Assembly: GCA_947461205.1 (NCBI GenBank) | Contig: CANHJG010000033.1 | Coordinates: 1 to 43,587, forward strand | Reading direction: 5' to 3' | DNA length: 43,587 nt | Origin: Opitutia bacterium | GTDB lineage: Bacteria; Verrucomicrobiota; Verrucomicrobiia; Opitutales; Opitutaceae | Shown here: positions 17,522-26,202 of the stretch, piece after piece | Layout of the letters: the number at the start of each line of letters is the position of its first letter | Numbering within the stretch: position 1 is the stretch's first letter | The notes under the pieces: generated by a model | Told to the model about the DNA's origin: nothing | What the model saw: the letters and a program-made list of their open reading frames with translations, nothing else | Databases searched by the model: none | Made by a program: the position numbers and the translations under genes

Positions 17522-17978
17522 CCCCGGCGCGGCGCCGGCGGAGGAATGTCAAGGTTGGTGGATTTACCCGCCAGCGTGATCGTCTGGCCCGTCCCCGTCC
17601 GTATCCGGCCGCGGGTGATCGTCGTTCCCGCAGCGGCCGAAAACGAAGTGCCGCCGCGCACCCGGCCCTCGAAACGCGGGTTCGCTCCACCGCGCGCGGT
17701 CGAGCCGACCGTGCCGACCGACGCACCCGTCGGCGTGCCGGCGGACGAGCCCGCGATGTTCGCCGCCCAAGATTGCCGTTAAACGGATTGAACCGTTGAT
17801 CGTCACCGTTGAACCGGCTCTCACCGCGTAAGCCCCCGTCGGACCGGGAGTCGTCTGCGCCCGAACCGTTTCGCCAACCGCGAGCGCGAGCACCGCAATC
17901 GACCCCGACCGCTGCGGAAATCCCCGACCGAACCAGGGAACCGCGCGCCGCAAGAAGTGGGCTGCGTGGTTTTTTCAT
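17506..17978 (-). pseudogene. Frameshifted remnant of a short secreted Ser/Gly/Thr-rich protein
   Basis: No single frame is open, but three consecutive minus-strand frames join into one plausible exported protein. ATG 17978 gives MKKPRSPLLAARGSLVRS. A second frame continues with the hydrophobic core IAVLALAVGETVRAQ and GAYAVRAGSTVTINGS, with a good cleavage site after VRAQ. A third frame continues from about 17755 with ANIAGSSAGTPTGASVGT, later RGGTSFSAAAGTTITRG and GQTITLAGKSTNLDIP, ending at TAG 17506-17508. The product would be about 155 residues. At least two frameshifts separate the parts. Its 3' end overlaps the end of the large fusion gene by 16 bp, tail to tail. The family is not identified. 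Confidence 0.55.
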
Positions 17979-18198
17979 CCCCCGCTGTCCTTCGCAGGAC
18001 GGCGGCCCGTCGCCGCCCGGACTTGGTCGCCCCGCCTTCCCGCGCAATCCGTCCGGCGCGACGCGTCGCCTTGCCCGCCACCGCGGACGGCGCCAACCGA
18101 GCACTGGGTTCAGCTCGCCGGGAGCCGTTTCGACCATCTCTGTCTTCGCCGCAAAAAATCCTTCCCACCCCTCGCCCGACCCGCCTCAATCGTGGCTC

Positions 18199-18750
18199 GT
18201 GGCCACCCTCCAGACTATCGGCGCCCAGGAAATTCACACCGCCATCACCCGGCTCGCGACTGCCATCGCCGCGCGCCACCCCGGCCCGAAAAAACTCCTC
18301 CTCCTCGGCATCGCCAACGGCGGCGTCCCCCTCGCCCTGCGCCTCGCCGCGCAGCTCTCCGTGCTCGGTGCCAAGCTTTCGGTCGCCACCGGCACCGTCG
18401 ACATTTCCTTCCACCGCGACGACATCGGTCGCCACCCCATCCCCAAGGAATTCGCCCCGACCCACATCCCATCCGACGTCCACGGCGCCACCATCATTCT
18501 CGTCGACGACGTCCTCTTCTCCGGCCGCACCGTCAAAGCCGCCCTCGACGAACTCTTCGACCACGGTCGTCCCGCCAAAGTTGAACTCGCCGTCCTCGTC
18601 GACCGCGGCAGACGCCTCATGCCCGTCGCCGCCGACTACACGGGCCTCACGCTCACGACCGCTGCCACCGAAAAAGTCGTCGTCACCCTCGACCCCACGG
18701 CCCCCGCCCGCGACTCAATCCGCATCCAATCTCCGACCACCAGCCATTAG
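18199..18750 (+). CDS. pyrR: PyrR, uracil phosphoribosyltransferase / pyrimidine operon regulator
   Basis: PyrR-family proteins bind PRPP and UMP and can convert uracil to UMP; in Firmicutes they bind pyr mRNA to cause attenuation. The 183-residue protein has the PRPP motif IILVDDVLFSGRT (99-111), TVDISFHRDD (66-75) and the family length. No ATG exists near the start of homology. GTG 18199 gives MATLQTIGAQEI and a normal length, so I use it; the open frame upstream is not PyrR-like. It is the first gene of a same-strand run pyrR-pyrB-pyrC, with pyrB 40 bp downstream. I found no Bacillus-type PyrR-binding loop or terminator/antiterminator upstream, so the regulatory role here is unproven. Confidence 0.9.
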   Translation: MATLQTIGAQEIHTAITRLATAIAARHPGPKKLLLLGIANGGVPLALRLAAQLSVLGAKLSVATGTVDISFHRDDIGRHPIPKEFAPTHIPSDVHGATIILVDDVLFSGRTVKAALDELFDHGRPAKVELAVLVDRGRRLMPVAADYTGLTLTTAATEKVVVTLDPTAPARDSIRIQSPTTSH

Positions 18751-18790
18751 ACATTCGTCATTCGACGTTGGTCCTTCCCTCCCTCCACCC

Positions 18791-19735
18791 ATGCCCTGGA
18801 CGCGCAAACACCTTATCACCCTCGAGGAGCTTTCCCTCGCCGAGATCGACCAGATCCACGCCACCGCCGTCGCGTTCAAACGCACCCTCTCGCGCAGCGT
18901 GAAAAAGGTTCCCGCCCTCCGCGGAAAAACCATCGTCAACCTCTTCCTCGAGCCCAGCACGCGCACGCGCATGGCTTTCGACATGGCCGCCAAACGCCTC
19001 AGCGCCGACGTCATTTCCCTCGACGGCTCCAGCAGCAGCACGACCAAGGGCGAAACCCTCCGCGACACCGCCGAAAACATCCAGGCCCTCCAGGCCGACA
19101 TGATCGTCATCCGCCACGCCGCCGCCGGCTCGCCCCTCTACCTCTCGCGCATCCTCGACATCCCCGTGATCAACGCCGGCGACGGCGCGCACGAGCACCC
19201 GACGCAGGGCCTCCTCGACACCTTCACCATGAAGGAGCACCTGGGCTCCCTCCGCGGCCGCAAGGTCGTCATCCTCGGCGACATTCTCTTCAGCCGCGTC
19301 GCCCGCTCCAACATCCATGCCCTCGTGAAAATGGGCGCCGCCGTCACCCTCGTCGGCCCCTCCACCCTCGTGCCGCACTGGTTCACCGATCTCGGCGTGA
19401 GCGTCTCCCACGATCTGCGCAGCGCCCTCGCCGACGCCGAGGTTGTCATGCTGCTCCGCATCCAGCACGAGCGCCAGTCGAGCGGCCACTTCCCGTCGCT
19501 CGGCGAATACACCGGCATGTTCGGCCTCAACAAAACCCGCGCCAGCTGGCTCAACCCCAAGGCCATCATCATGCACCCCGGCCCCATCAACCGCGGCGTC
19601 GAAATCGACAGCGACCTCGCCGACGGCGCCCGCAGCGTGATCCTCGAACAGGTCACCAACGGCATCGCCGTCCGCATGGCCGTGCTCTACCTCTGCGCCG
19701 GCGGCCAGCCCGAACTCGTGATGCCGACGGACTAA
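18791..19735 (+). CDS. pyrB: Aspartate carbamoyltransferase catalytic subunit
   Basis: This condenses aspartate with carbamoyl phosphate to carbamoyl aspartate, the committed step of pyrimidine synthesis. The 314-residue protein shows the carbamoyl phosphate motif STRTR (56-60, in FLEPSTRTRMAF), HEHPTQGLLD, and MHPGPINRGVE near the C-terminus. Length is that of the standalone catalytic chain. No pyrI regulatory gene is present, and pyrR precedes it, as in Firmicutes-type operons. Translation starts at ATG 18791 after ctccctccaccc, with no Shine-Dalgarno. pyrC follows after 96 bp. Confidence 0.97.
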   Translation: MPWTRKHLITLEELSLAEIDQIHATAVAFKRTLSRSVKKVPALRGKTIVNLFLEPSTRTRMAFDMAAKRLSADVISLDGSSSSTTKGETLRDTAENIQALQADMIVIRHAAAGSPLYLSRILDIPVINAGDGAHEHPTQGLLDTFTMKEHLGSLRGRKVVILGDILFSRVARSNIHALVKMGAAVTLVGPSTLVPHWFTDLGVSVSHDLRSALADAEVVMLLRIQHERQSSGHFPSLGEYTGMFGLNKTRASWLNPKAIIMHPGPINRGVEIDSDLADGARSVILEQVTNGIAVRMAVLYLCAGGQPELVMPTD

Positions 19736-19831
19736 CCCTCCTTCCGCTTCCTCTTTTTCTTTCGTCCGGTCCATGCACCCGGCGCGAGCGAAAGCAGCAG
19801 GAAAAAGATTGAGCAAACGATTTACCACGCC

Positions 19832-21121
19832 ATGCCCTCCCTCTGGATCCAAAACGCCCGCGTCATCGACCCCGCCGCCAAACGCGACGCCCGCGGCGAC
19901 CTCTTCGTCGTCGACGGCAAACTCGTCCCGTCGCTCTCCGCCGCCGCGAAAAAACGCGCGAAAAAAATCGACGCGGCCGGCCTCGTCGCCTGCCCCGGAC
20001 TCGTCGACATCCACGTCCACTTCCGCGAGCCCGGCCAGACGCACAAGGAAACCATCGGCACCGGTTCCCGCGCCGCCGCCGCCGGCGGTTTCACCACCGT
20101 CGTCTGCATGCCGAACACCTCGCCCGTCGCCGACAACGCCGGCACAATCCAGTTCATCAAGGACGCCGTCCGCCGGGACGCGGTGATCAAAGTTCTCCCC
20201 ACCGGCTGCATCACCGTCGGCATGAAGGGCCAGACCCTCGCCCCCATCGGCTCGCTGCAGCGCATGGGCGTCGTCGCCATCACCGACGACGGCGAGTGCG
20301 TCCAGTCCAACGAACTCATGCGCCGCGCCTGCGAATACGCGAAGATGTTCGATCTCCCGATCATGGACCACTGTCAGGACGCGTCGCTCACCCAGGGCGC
20401 CGTCATGAACGAGGGTAAAATGTCCACCCGCCTCGGCCTCCGCGGCTGGCCCCACACCGCCGAAGACATCATCGTCGCCCGCAACGTCATCCTTTCCGAA
20501 TACACCGGCGCCCACATCCATCTCCAGCACATCTCGTCGCGTTACTCCGTCGGTATCATCCGGCGCGCAAAAGAACGCGGCGTGAAGGTCTCCGCCGAAG
20601 CCACCCCCCACCACATCGCGCTGACCGACGAGTCCCTCGCCAGCTACGACACCAATTTCAAGATGAACCCACCGCTGCGCACGGAGGAAGACCGCCGCGA
20701 ACTCATCGCGGGCCTGCGCGACGGCACCCTCGACTGCCTCAGCACCGACCACGCCCCACACACCGATTACGAGAAGGACAAGGAATTCGACTACGCGCCC
20801 AACGGCATTCTCGGCATGGAGACCTCGCTCCCCGTCTCGCTGGAAATCCTTGTCCGCCAAAACAAATTCAAGCTCCCGTTCGTCATCGACCTCATGACGC
20901 GCCGCCCAGCCAACCTCATGCGCCTTCCCGCGGGCACGCTGGCGGAGGGCGCCGCCGCCGACCTCTGCCTTTTTTCCGAGCACGAACAGTGGCTCTACGA
21001 CGCCAAGACCGGTTTTAGCAAATCGAGCAACTCCCCGTGGTCCGGCCAGACCCTCACCGGCCGCGTGAAGACCACCATCGTCGACGGCCGCATCGTCTAC
21101 GACGGCCGGAAAATCCTCTGA
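19832..21121 (+). CDS. pyrC: Dihydroorotase
   Basis: This closes carbamoyl aspartate to dihydroorotate, step three of UMP synthesis. The 429-residue protein is the long class I type of the amidohydrolase superfamily. Metal ligands H61 and H63 are in DIHVHFREPG; further ligand motifs are MDHCQD, IHLQHIS and STDHAPH. At the position of the bridging residue it reads ITDDG, an Asp as in Aquifex-type enzymes, not the carboxylated Lys of class II. The last third has the usual composite beta-domain (TLAEGAAADLCLF). In Aquifex this class works in complex with PyrB, and pyrB is directly upstream. The start follows ttaccacgcc, with no Shine-Dalgarno. Confidence 0.97.
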   Translation: MPSLWIQNARVIDPAAKRDARGDLFVVDGKLVPSLSAAAKKRAKKIDAAGLVACPGLVDIHVHFREPGQTHKETIGTGSRAAAAGGFTTVVCMPNTSPVADNAGTIQFIKDAVRRDAVIKVLPTGCITVGMKGQTLAPIGSLQRMGVVAITDDGECVQSNELMRRACEYAKMFDLPIMDHCQDASLTQGAVMNEGKMSTRLGLRGWPHTAEDIIVARNVILSEYTGAHIHLQHISSRYSVGIIRRAKERGVKVSAEATPHHIALTDESLASYDTNFKMNPPLRTEEDRRELIAGLRDGTLDCLSTDHAPHTDYEKDKEFDYAPNGILGMETSLPVSLEILVRQNKFKLPFVIDLMTRRPANLMRLPAGTLAEGAAADLCLFSEHEQWLYDAKTGFSKSSNSPWSGQTLTGRVKTTIVDGRIVYDGRKIL

Positions 21122-21203
21122 CCCACGGAGCGGCGGTTTCCCACCGCCGATGGGTCCGTCCCAGCGTTGCGCGCCCGGACTTTTTCCTCCGCACTCGTCC
21201 GCC

Positions 21204-22019
21204 ATGCCCGCGCCCACTCCGGTTTTTGCGTCCGCCCTCGAACTCATCCTCGTGGCCGCCGGCCTGGTGCTGCTGTGGCGCCTCGTTTTCTCCCCCGCCG
21301 CCCGCGCCGGCCCCCCGCCCGCGCAACTCGACCCGTGCCACACCCCGCTCAGTGATTTCTTCCTCTTTCTTTGGCTCGCGATTTGCGGCGGCCTCGTCCT
21401 CCCCGTCATCGCGCAACAAGCCGCCCGCGCCCTCGCGCTGGAGGCCCCCACCAAACTCATGGTGGTCAACGCCGCCTTTCAGGGCGGAATGCTCGCCGGC
21501 ATCGCCGTCTACCGAGTCTTCTTTCACCGCCGCACCCCGCGCCCCCCGCTCGCCCTCGGGTCCTCGCTCCTGCCCGGCTTCGCCGCTTTCCTCCTGTCGC
21601 TCCCACTCGTCGTCCTCGTCGGCCTCGCCTGGACCGGCCTGCTAAAACTCTGCGGCCTCCCGGTCGAACCCCAGGATGCCGTGGCGTTTTTCACCCGGAC
21701 CAAATCGCCCGTCCTCCTCGCCGCCATGATCGCGCTCGCCGCCATCATTGCCCCAATCACCGAGGAACTGATTTTCCGGGCCGGCCTATTCCGCTACGCC
21801 CGCACCCGCCTGCCGCGGTGGGCCGCCCTCCTTCTGCCGGCCTGCCTCTTCGCCGCCTTGCACAACCATCTCGCCAGCTTCGCCCCGCTCGTCGTGCTCG
21901 GCATCGTTTTCTCCCTCGCCTACGAGCGCACCGGCCGCATCGCCACCGCGATCGTCGCGCACGCCCTGTTCAACACCTACAGCGTGCTCCGGATCTTCAT
22001 CGACCCGCCCGCCGCGTGA
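21204..22019 (+). CDS. CPBP family intramembrane glutamic endopeptidase
   Basis: This 271-residue integral membrane protein belongs to the CPBP/CAAX-protease (Abi) family. Motif 1 is E187-E188-x3-R192 in ITEELIFR, motif 2 is H220 in FAALHNHL and motif 3 is H253 in IVAHALFN. Together these form the catalytic site seen in Rce1. About seven hydrophobic segments are visible (for example 9-29, 52-70, 123-145 and 172-186). The frame is open upstream, but ATG 21204 gives a compact N-terminus just before the first membrane segment. It lies between pyrC (82 bp) and thiL (3 bp), so it is probably read on the pyr transcript. Its substrate is unknown; members act in bacteriocin immunity, protein processing or phage defence. 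Confidence 0.85.
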   Translation: MPAPTPVFASALELILVAAGLVLLWRLVFSPAARAGPPPAQLDPCHTPLSDFFLFLWLAICGGLVLPVIAQQAARALALEAPTKLMVVNAAFQGGMLAGIAVYRVFFHRRTPRPPLALGSSLLPGFAAFLLSLPLVVLVGLAWTGLLKLCGLPVEPQDAVAFFTRTKSPVLLAAMIALAAIIAPITEELIFRAGLFRYARTRLPRWAALLLPACLFAALHNHLASFAPLVVLGIVFSLAYERTGRIATAIVAHALFNTYSVLRIFIDPPAA

Positions 22020-22022
22020 CCC

Positions 22023-22955
22023 ATGCACCCGTTCGCGACCACCGCCGCCGACTCCGTCTCCGCCCTCGGTGAGGAGAAACTGATCGCCGCCATCCGTCGC
22101 TGGCTCGGCTCCGCCTCGCCCCGCGCGCCCTTCGGCATCGGCGACGACTGCGCCGTGCTCCCCGCCTCGCGTCATCGCCAACTCATTACGGTCGATCCCG
22201 TCATCTACCCGCGCCATTTCAACGACGCCGTCCCGCCCCGCGCCGTCGGCGCCAAGCTCCTCAAACGCAACCTCAGCGACCTCGCCGCCATGGGCGGCCG
22301 GCCCACCGCCGCCGTTCTCGCCCTCACCCTCGACGCCCGCACCAGCCTGGTGTGGCTCGAGCAATTCTACCGGGGCCTCGCCGCCTGCGCCCGCCACTAC
22401 CGCGTGCCCATCGTCGGCGGCGACATCGCCCAGGCCGACGGCACGGTGGCCGCCAGCCTCACGCTCCTCGGCGCGGCCGCCGGCCCGCGCGTCATCACCC
22501 GCACCGGCGCGCGCCGCAGCGACTGGATCTATGTGACCGGCGAACTCGGCGCCAGCCTGCCCACGCGGCACCACGTAACGTTCACGCCGCGCCTGCCCGA
22601 AGGTGCGTGGCTCGCCCGTCAGCCGGCAGTGCGCGCGATGATGGATCTCAGCGACGGTCTCGCGAAAGACCTCCACGCCCTTACGCCGCCCCGGTCCGCG
22701 CCCGCCCTCGCCGCCGCCGCCCTGCCGCTCCGCCGCGGCGCCGACCTCCGCGCCGCCCTCACCGACGGCGAAGACTACGAGCTCGTCTTCGCCCTCGCGG
22801 CCCGCACCGACCGCGAAAAATTCGCCCGTGCCTGGCACCGTGCGTTCCCCCGCGTCCGGCTGTCCTGCCTCGGCCGCTTTGTCGCCGCCGGCGCGCTGCC
22901 CGCCGGTGCCCTCCCGCTCGCGCACTATCGCGGTTACGAGCATCTGCAGCCCTAG
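22023..22955 (+). CDS. thiL: Thiamine-monophosphate kinase
   Basis: ThiL phosphorylates thiamine monophosphate to thiamine pyrophosphate, the active cofactor. The 310-residue protein has the AIR-synthase-like fold. It shows FGIGDDCAVL (37-46), LKRNLSDLAAMGG with the metal-binding Asp, IVGGDIAQADG, ITRTGARRSDWIYVTGELG and MMDLSDGLAKDL, each a family landmark. The motif that often reads DxLVEGVHF is here DPVIYPRHF, a divergence near the thiamine phosphate pocket. The C-terminus with LTDGEDYELVFAL is normal. The start codon is 3 nt after the CPBP stop and tsaE follows after 18 nt, so these three genes form a tight cluster. Confidence 0.93.
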   Translation: MHPFATTAADSVSALGEEKLIAAIRRWLGSASPRAPFGIGDDCAVLPASRHRQLITVDPVIYPRHFNDAVPPRAVGAKLLKRNLSDLAAMGGRPTAAVLALTLDARTSLVWLEQFYRGLAACARHYRVPIVGGDIAQADGTVAASLTLLGAAAGPRVITRTGARRSDWIYVTGELGASLPTRHHVTFTPRLPEGAWLARQPAVRAMMDLSDGLAKDLHALTPPRSAPALAAAALPLRRGADLRAALTDGEDYELVFALAARTDREKFARAWHRAFPRVRLSCLGRFVAAGALPAGALPLAHYRGYEHLQP

Positions 22956-22973
22956 CCGCCTCCCGCCCGCCCG

Positions 22974-23408
22974 ATGTCATCCCTCTTCGACCAACTCCGC
23001 GCCGGCGTGACCACCGCGTCCGCCGCCGAGACACAGGCCCTCGCCGCCGCCTTCGCCGCCGCGCTTCCGCCCGACACCACCCTCGCGCTCCACGGCGACC
23101 TCGGCGTCGGCAAGACCACCTTCGTCCAGGGCCTCGCCCGTGGCTTCGGCGTCACCGAACCGGTCACGAGCCCCACCTTCACGATCTTTACGCTCCACCG
23201 TGGCTCCCGCACGCTCGTCCATCTCGACGCCTACCGGCTCGACCGCGCCGCGCAACTCGACTCGCTCATGCTCGAGGATTTCCTCACCTCGCCCTACTGC
23301 CTCGCGATCGAGTGGCCGGAAAAGATCGCCGCCTGGCTCCCGCCCACCACCCTCCACCTCGATCTCGGCATCGCCCGCGACGAACGCCACCTCCTCCGGC
23401 TGCGTTAG
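22974..23408 (+). CDS. tsaE: tRNA threonylcarbamoyladenosine biosynthesis ATPase TsaE
   Basis: TsaE is the ATPase partner of TsaB and TsaD in making t6A37 on tRNAs that read ANN codons. The 144-residue protein has the Walker A motif GDLGVGKT (41-48), then SPTFTIF, HLDAYRL and a Walker-B-like LAIEWPEK, as in the family. The length is normal. The ATG at 22974 lies 18 nt after thiL and is preceded by cgcccg, with no Shine-Dalgarno. tsaE and thiL are frequent neighbours in bacteria. It is the last gene of the plus-strand run that begins at pyrR. No clear terminator follows; a minus-strand pseudogene begins its 3' end 35 bp downstream. Confidence 0.95.
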   Translation: MSSLFDQLRAGVTTASAAETQALAAAFAAALPPDTTLALHGDLGVGKTTFVQGLARGFGVTEPVTSPTFTIFTLHRGSRTLVHLDAYRLDRAAQLDSLMLEDFLTSPYCLAIEWPEKIAAWLPPTTLHLDLGIARDERHLLRLR

Positions 23409-23442
23409 CCGGCGCGGCGACGCACACCAATTTCATCGCCAC

Positions 23443-23872
23443 CTAGCCGCCGCGAAACAGCGCGACCTTTTCCCCGTGGCGCGTCAGCCCCGCAGACCCG
23501 GTGATGCGCGCCTTCCCCTGCCGGCCCAGCGTCCGGAGAATTTTTTCTCTACCGTCGCCGGCGGCGGCGCTGCGCAGCGTCCCTCAAAATCCCCCGAGAT
23601 CGGGCGCGAGATCGTCCCTCGGATTGCTCTGAATCACGAGCCGCGCGGGCTGCCCGGCCCCGTGCCGCGCGAAGTGCAGCCACGTCCACGCCGCCAGGAT
23701 CGCAACCGCCGACGCGCTCCCCGCCGAACACCGTGGCGCAGTGGTTGATGTTCGCCACCAGCGGCGCCGCGCGCGCCGCCCCGGCAGGGTCGCACGCGAC
23801 GACCCGCACCGCCATCGCCGCGGAGATCGGGCTGTGCCGATGCCGGTCGGCTTCGACCTCCGCCGTGGTCAT
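23443..23872 (-). pseudogene. YiiD_C-type thioesterase, multiply frameshifted
   Basis: Reading from ATG 23872, the first frame gives MTTAEVEADRHRHSPISAAM, then MAVRVV, APLVANINH and ATVFGG. This is the hotdog-fold putative thioesterase domain found at the C-terminus of YiiD (FabY). The continuation FGGSASAVAILAAWTWLHFA and GQPARLVIQSN is in a second frame from about 23727. The tail EKILRTLGRQGKARI, then LTRHGEKVALFRGG, is in another frame and ends at TAG 23443-23445. In between, a run of six A near 23543 is one likely indel site. The reassembled length of about 143 residues is normal, so decay seems recent. It would not give a functional enzyme. Confidence 0.8.
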
Positions 23873-23900
23873 AAAAAAAGCGCGTTGCAGGCAACGCGCT
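23873..23900 (-). terminator. Rho-independent terminator of the RG-rich gene
   Basis: On the minus strand, a 10-bp palindromic arm pair (23891-23900 with 23879-23888; the innermost bases form the loop) is followed by T residues at 23879-23873. It sits 50 nt after the stop at 23951. Confidence 0.85.
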
Positions 23901-23950
23901 GATTTTCAACTCCACCGCCTGCGGGCGCGGCGAAGGGGACGGGCCCGCCG

Positions 23951-25921
23951 TTACGCGGACGGTTCCGTCGGCTGCTTCGGCGCTTCCGCCACGGGGACGA
24001 CGGGAGCTTCGACGGCCGGCGCGGGCTCGCTGGCCACAGGCTCGGCCACCGCGGGCGTTTCCGCGGCGGGCGCGGACTCGATCGCAGGCTCCGTAGCCGC
24101 CGGGACCTCGGGGAAATTCTCCGGATCGTGTTCCTCGGCCTCAACCTCTTTCTTGCGGGCCTCGACCATCGGCGGCGACGCAAACAGCCGGCCGTCGATA
24201 AACTCGGTCACGTAGCCTTCGCGCACGAGCCACATCAGGTCGCCCTGCATCCGGACGAGCTTGGCCCGCTCTTCGGGCGTCAGGGTCGGCTCGGCGGGAG
24301 CGACGACGGCAGGTGCCGGAGTGGGCGCGGCGCCCGCCTCGACCGCGGGAGCGGCTTCGGCCGCCGCGGGAGTGGGCGCGGCGGGCTTCGCTGGAGCGGG
24401 CAAGGTGATGCCCAGATATTTCGTCGCGAGCTCGCTCTGCCGGATCATCGCATGCCCCTCGATAAACGAGATGAGCGCGCCGATGCTGTCGGCAAACGTC
24501 TGGCCGGGCACGCGGAACTTACGCTTCACCGCGCACACGTAGGAGACGCCCTTCGAACCCTTCTTGAAGATGGTGAAATGCTCGCGGCGCAGGCGGCCGC
24601 GCAGCGCGTTCGCCGTATCGAGCGGGAACTTACGCTGGCGCTCGAGCGCGCCTTCGATGGCGGCGCGAATTTCCCCGGGCGGCATCGTTTCGGCCACGGT
24701 GCCGTGGAACCGCGCGCTGTCGGTCGTGCGCACCACCTTGTCGCGCGCCTCCGTGAGCAGGAACACGCGGGCATCTTCGAGCGAATCGAAGGTCGGGGCG
24801 GCGGGCGCGGCTTCGGCGGCCGGCATGCCGGCCTCCGGGGCGGCGGCCGTGTCGGCTTCGGCGGCGGGCGCGGCGGCGGCCGCGGGTTTCGCCGGGGCGG
24901 CCGTCAGTTTCCACGTGTACCGCGTGGTCTTCTTCATTTTTTCGAGCCACTGGTTCACGACCTCGGGGTCGCGGATGGTCTCGATGCGGCTGCGAAACGC
25001 CTCCAGCGACATGCGCGCGACTTTCGCGGCGTGGTGCTGCTGGACGATCTGCGCATAACGGTGGTAATTGGGCGGCCCAAGCAGCTCGCCCGTGATCCCG
25101 CACTTGTTGATCACCTGATAATTCCCCTTCGGCGGGTCGACCTCGACCTCGGCCTTGTCGAAAAATTTGTCGAGGTGGTTCGCCATCACGTGCGCCACGG
25201 CCGCCTCGTCGCTCTCAAAGGGCAGCGCATCGGGCACGGAGAGGTGGAATCCCTCCTTGGCCGGCCGCGCCGAAGCCTCCCCAGCGGGCGCCCCGGACTC
25301 GGCGCCGGGCTTGCGCGCCACCACAACGACGAAGCGGTCAGTCTTGGCGACGACCGTGCGCGCAATTTCGAACAGCTCGATCGTGCGGCAGGACTTGCGG
25401 ATCGTCTGCACGAGCGTGTTGAAGCTCGTGTCCTCCGGATAGAAAGTGACGTTGAAAAACGGACTGTCGTAGGGGCCATAAGCGACCCGCTCCTGCGGCT
25501 CGCCCCGGCTGCCGCCGTAGCGCGGACCGCCGCCCCGATACTCGCCGCCGCCACCGGGACCGTCGCGGCGCGGGCCGCCACGGAAATCACCGCCGCCTTC
25601 GCGACGCGGACCGCCGCCCCCGGCATAGTCGCGACGCTCGGGCGCCGCGCCTCCGGGACCGGCCGGCGCACCGCCACCACCGGCCGGACCATCGGGCTTG
25701 CGGAAGCTGCGCCGATCGCGATTCGCCGGCGCACCGCCGCCGGGGCCATCCCGCCGGTCGTCACGACGCGGGCGGTCTGAGCCCGGCTCGCGGTCGCGGC
25801 GGTCCGACGGAGACGATTTGTCCTGCGTCCATTGCGTGCCGAAGCTGAAGCCCTGGAGTTGGGTCAGATCGAGTTTGTTGAAATCCACAGGGGGATTTTC
25901 CTTGGGGGCGTTGTCGTCCAT
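23951..25921 (-). CDS. Uncharacterised protein with an Arg/Gly-rich N-terminal region
   Basis: The 656-residue protein belongs to no family I can name. Residues 1-35 are ordinary. Residues about 38-148 are a disordered stretch of Arg, Gly, Asp and Pro with many RGG-, GGG- and RRD-like units. A conserved-looking core follows (about 150-355: SPFFNVTFYPED, CRTIELFEIARTVV, KCGITGELLGPPNYHRY), then an Ala/Pro linker. A second core (about 390-510) contains ARFHGTVAETMPPGEIRAAI and HFTIFKKGSKGVSYVCAVKR. A third small helical part follows another Ala/Pro linker (TPEERAKLVRMQGDLMWLVREGYV), and the acidic, Ala/Pro tail ends in PTEPSA. There is no signal peptide or membrane segment. The RG region suggests RNA binding or condensate formation; this is inference only. 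It starts at ATG 25921 and has its own terminator. Confidence 0.8.
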   Translation of the reverse strand: MDDNAPKENPPVDFNKLDLTQLQGFSFGTQWTQDKSSPSDRRDREPGSDRPRRDDRRDGPGGGAPANRDRRSFRKPDGPAGGGGAPAGPGGAAPERRDYAGGGGPRREGGGDFRGGPRRDGPGGGGEYRGGGPRYGGSRGEPQERVAYGPYDSPFFNVTFYPEDTSFNTLVQTIRKSCRTIELFEIARTVVAKTDRFVVVVARKPGAESGAPAGEASARPAKEGFHLSVPDALPFESDEAAVAHVMANHLDKFFDKAEVEVDPPKGNYQVINKCGITGELLGPPNYHRYAQIVQQHHAAKVARMSLEAFRSRIETIRDPEVVNQWLEKMKKTTRYTWKLTAAPAKPAAAAAPAAEADTAAAPEAGMPAAEAAPAAPTFDSLEDARVFLLTEARDKVVRTTDSARFHGTVAETMPPGEIRAAIEGALERQRKFPLDTANALRGRLRREHFTIFKKGSKGVSYVCAVKRKFRVPGQTFADSIGALISFIEGHAMIRQSELATKYLGITLPAPAKPAAPTPAAAEAAPAVEAGAAPTPAPAVVAPAEPTLTPEERAKLVRMQGDLMWLVREGYVTEFIDGRLFASPPMVEARKKEVEAEEHDPENFPEVPAATEPAIESAPAAETPAVAEPVASEPAPAVEAPVVPVAEAPKQPTEPSA

Positions 25922-26202
25922 GTAGTCCGAAAGTCCCGCCGGAGCGGGACGAAGTTAGCTAAGTAGTGCTTGGGCCGTTCGTAATCGCCGCGGAGTGTCC
26001 ACGGCGCACCGGGACAGTGGCAAGCAGTTTCCCAGCCATGGCGAGAGGATAAACACCGCACGCCCCGCTGTCCGCCTCGGGAATCGCCCCTGCAAACGGG
26101 CGCGCACCTCCGCCCCTCGGTCCGCCTGCGGCCTTGATTTCCCCCGCGCGCCGCTCAAAACCCACCCAGCCCCGTGCGCCCCCGAACTCATCCTCCCTCA
26201 CT

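Noticed and set aside
17979-18198. PyrR-responsive attenuator before pyrR
   Set aside because: The only hairpin (near 17981-18004) lacks a T-run in the plus direction and no PyrR-binding consensus is visible.
18758-21469. A 900-codon open frame antisense to pyrB and pyrC
   Set aside because: It mirrors conserved genes on the other strand; the translation is Gly/Val/Asp/Glu-rich without domain character, as expected for a shadow frame in GC-rich DNA.
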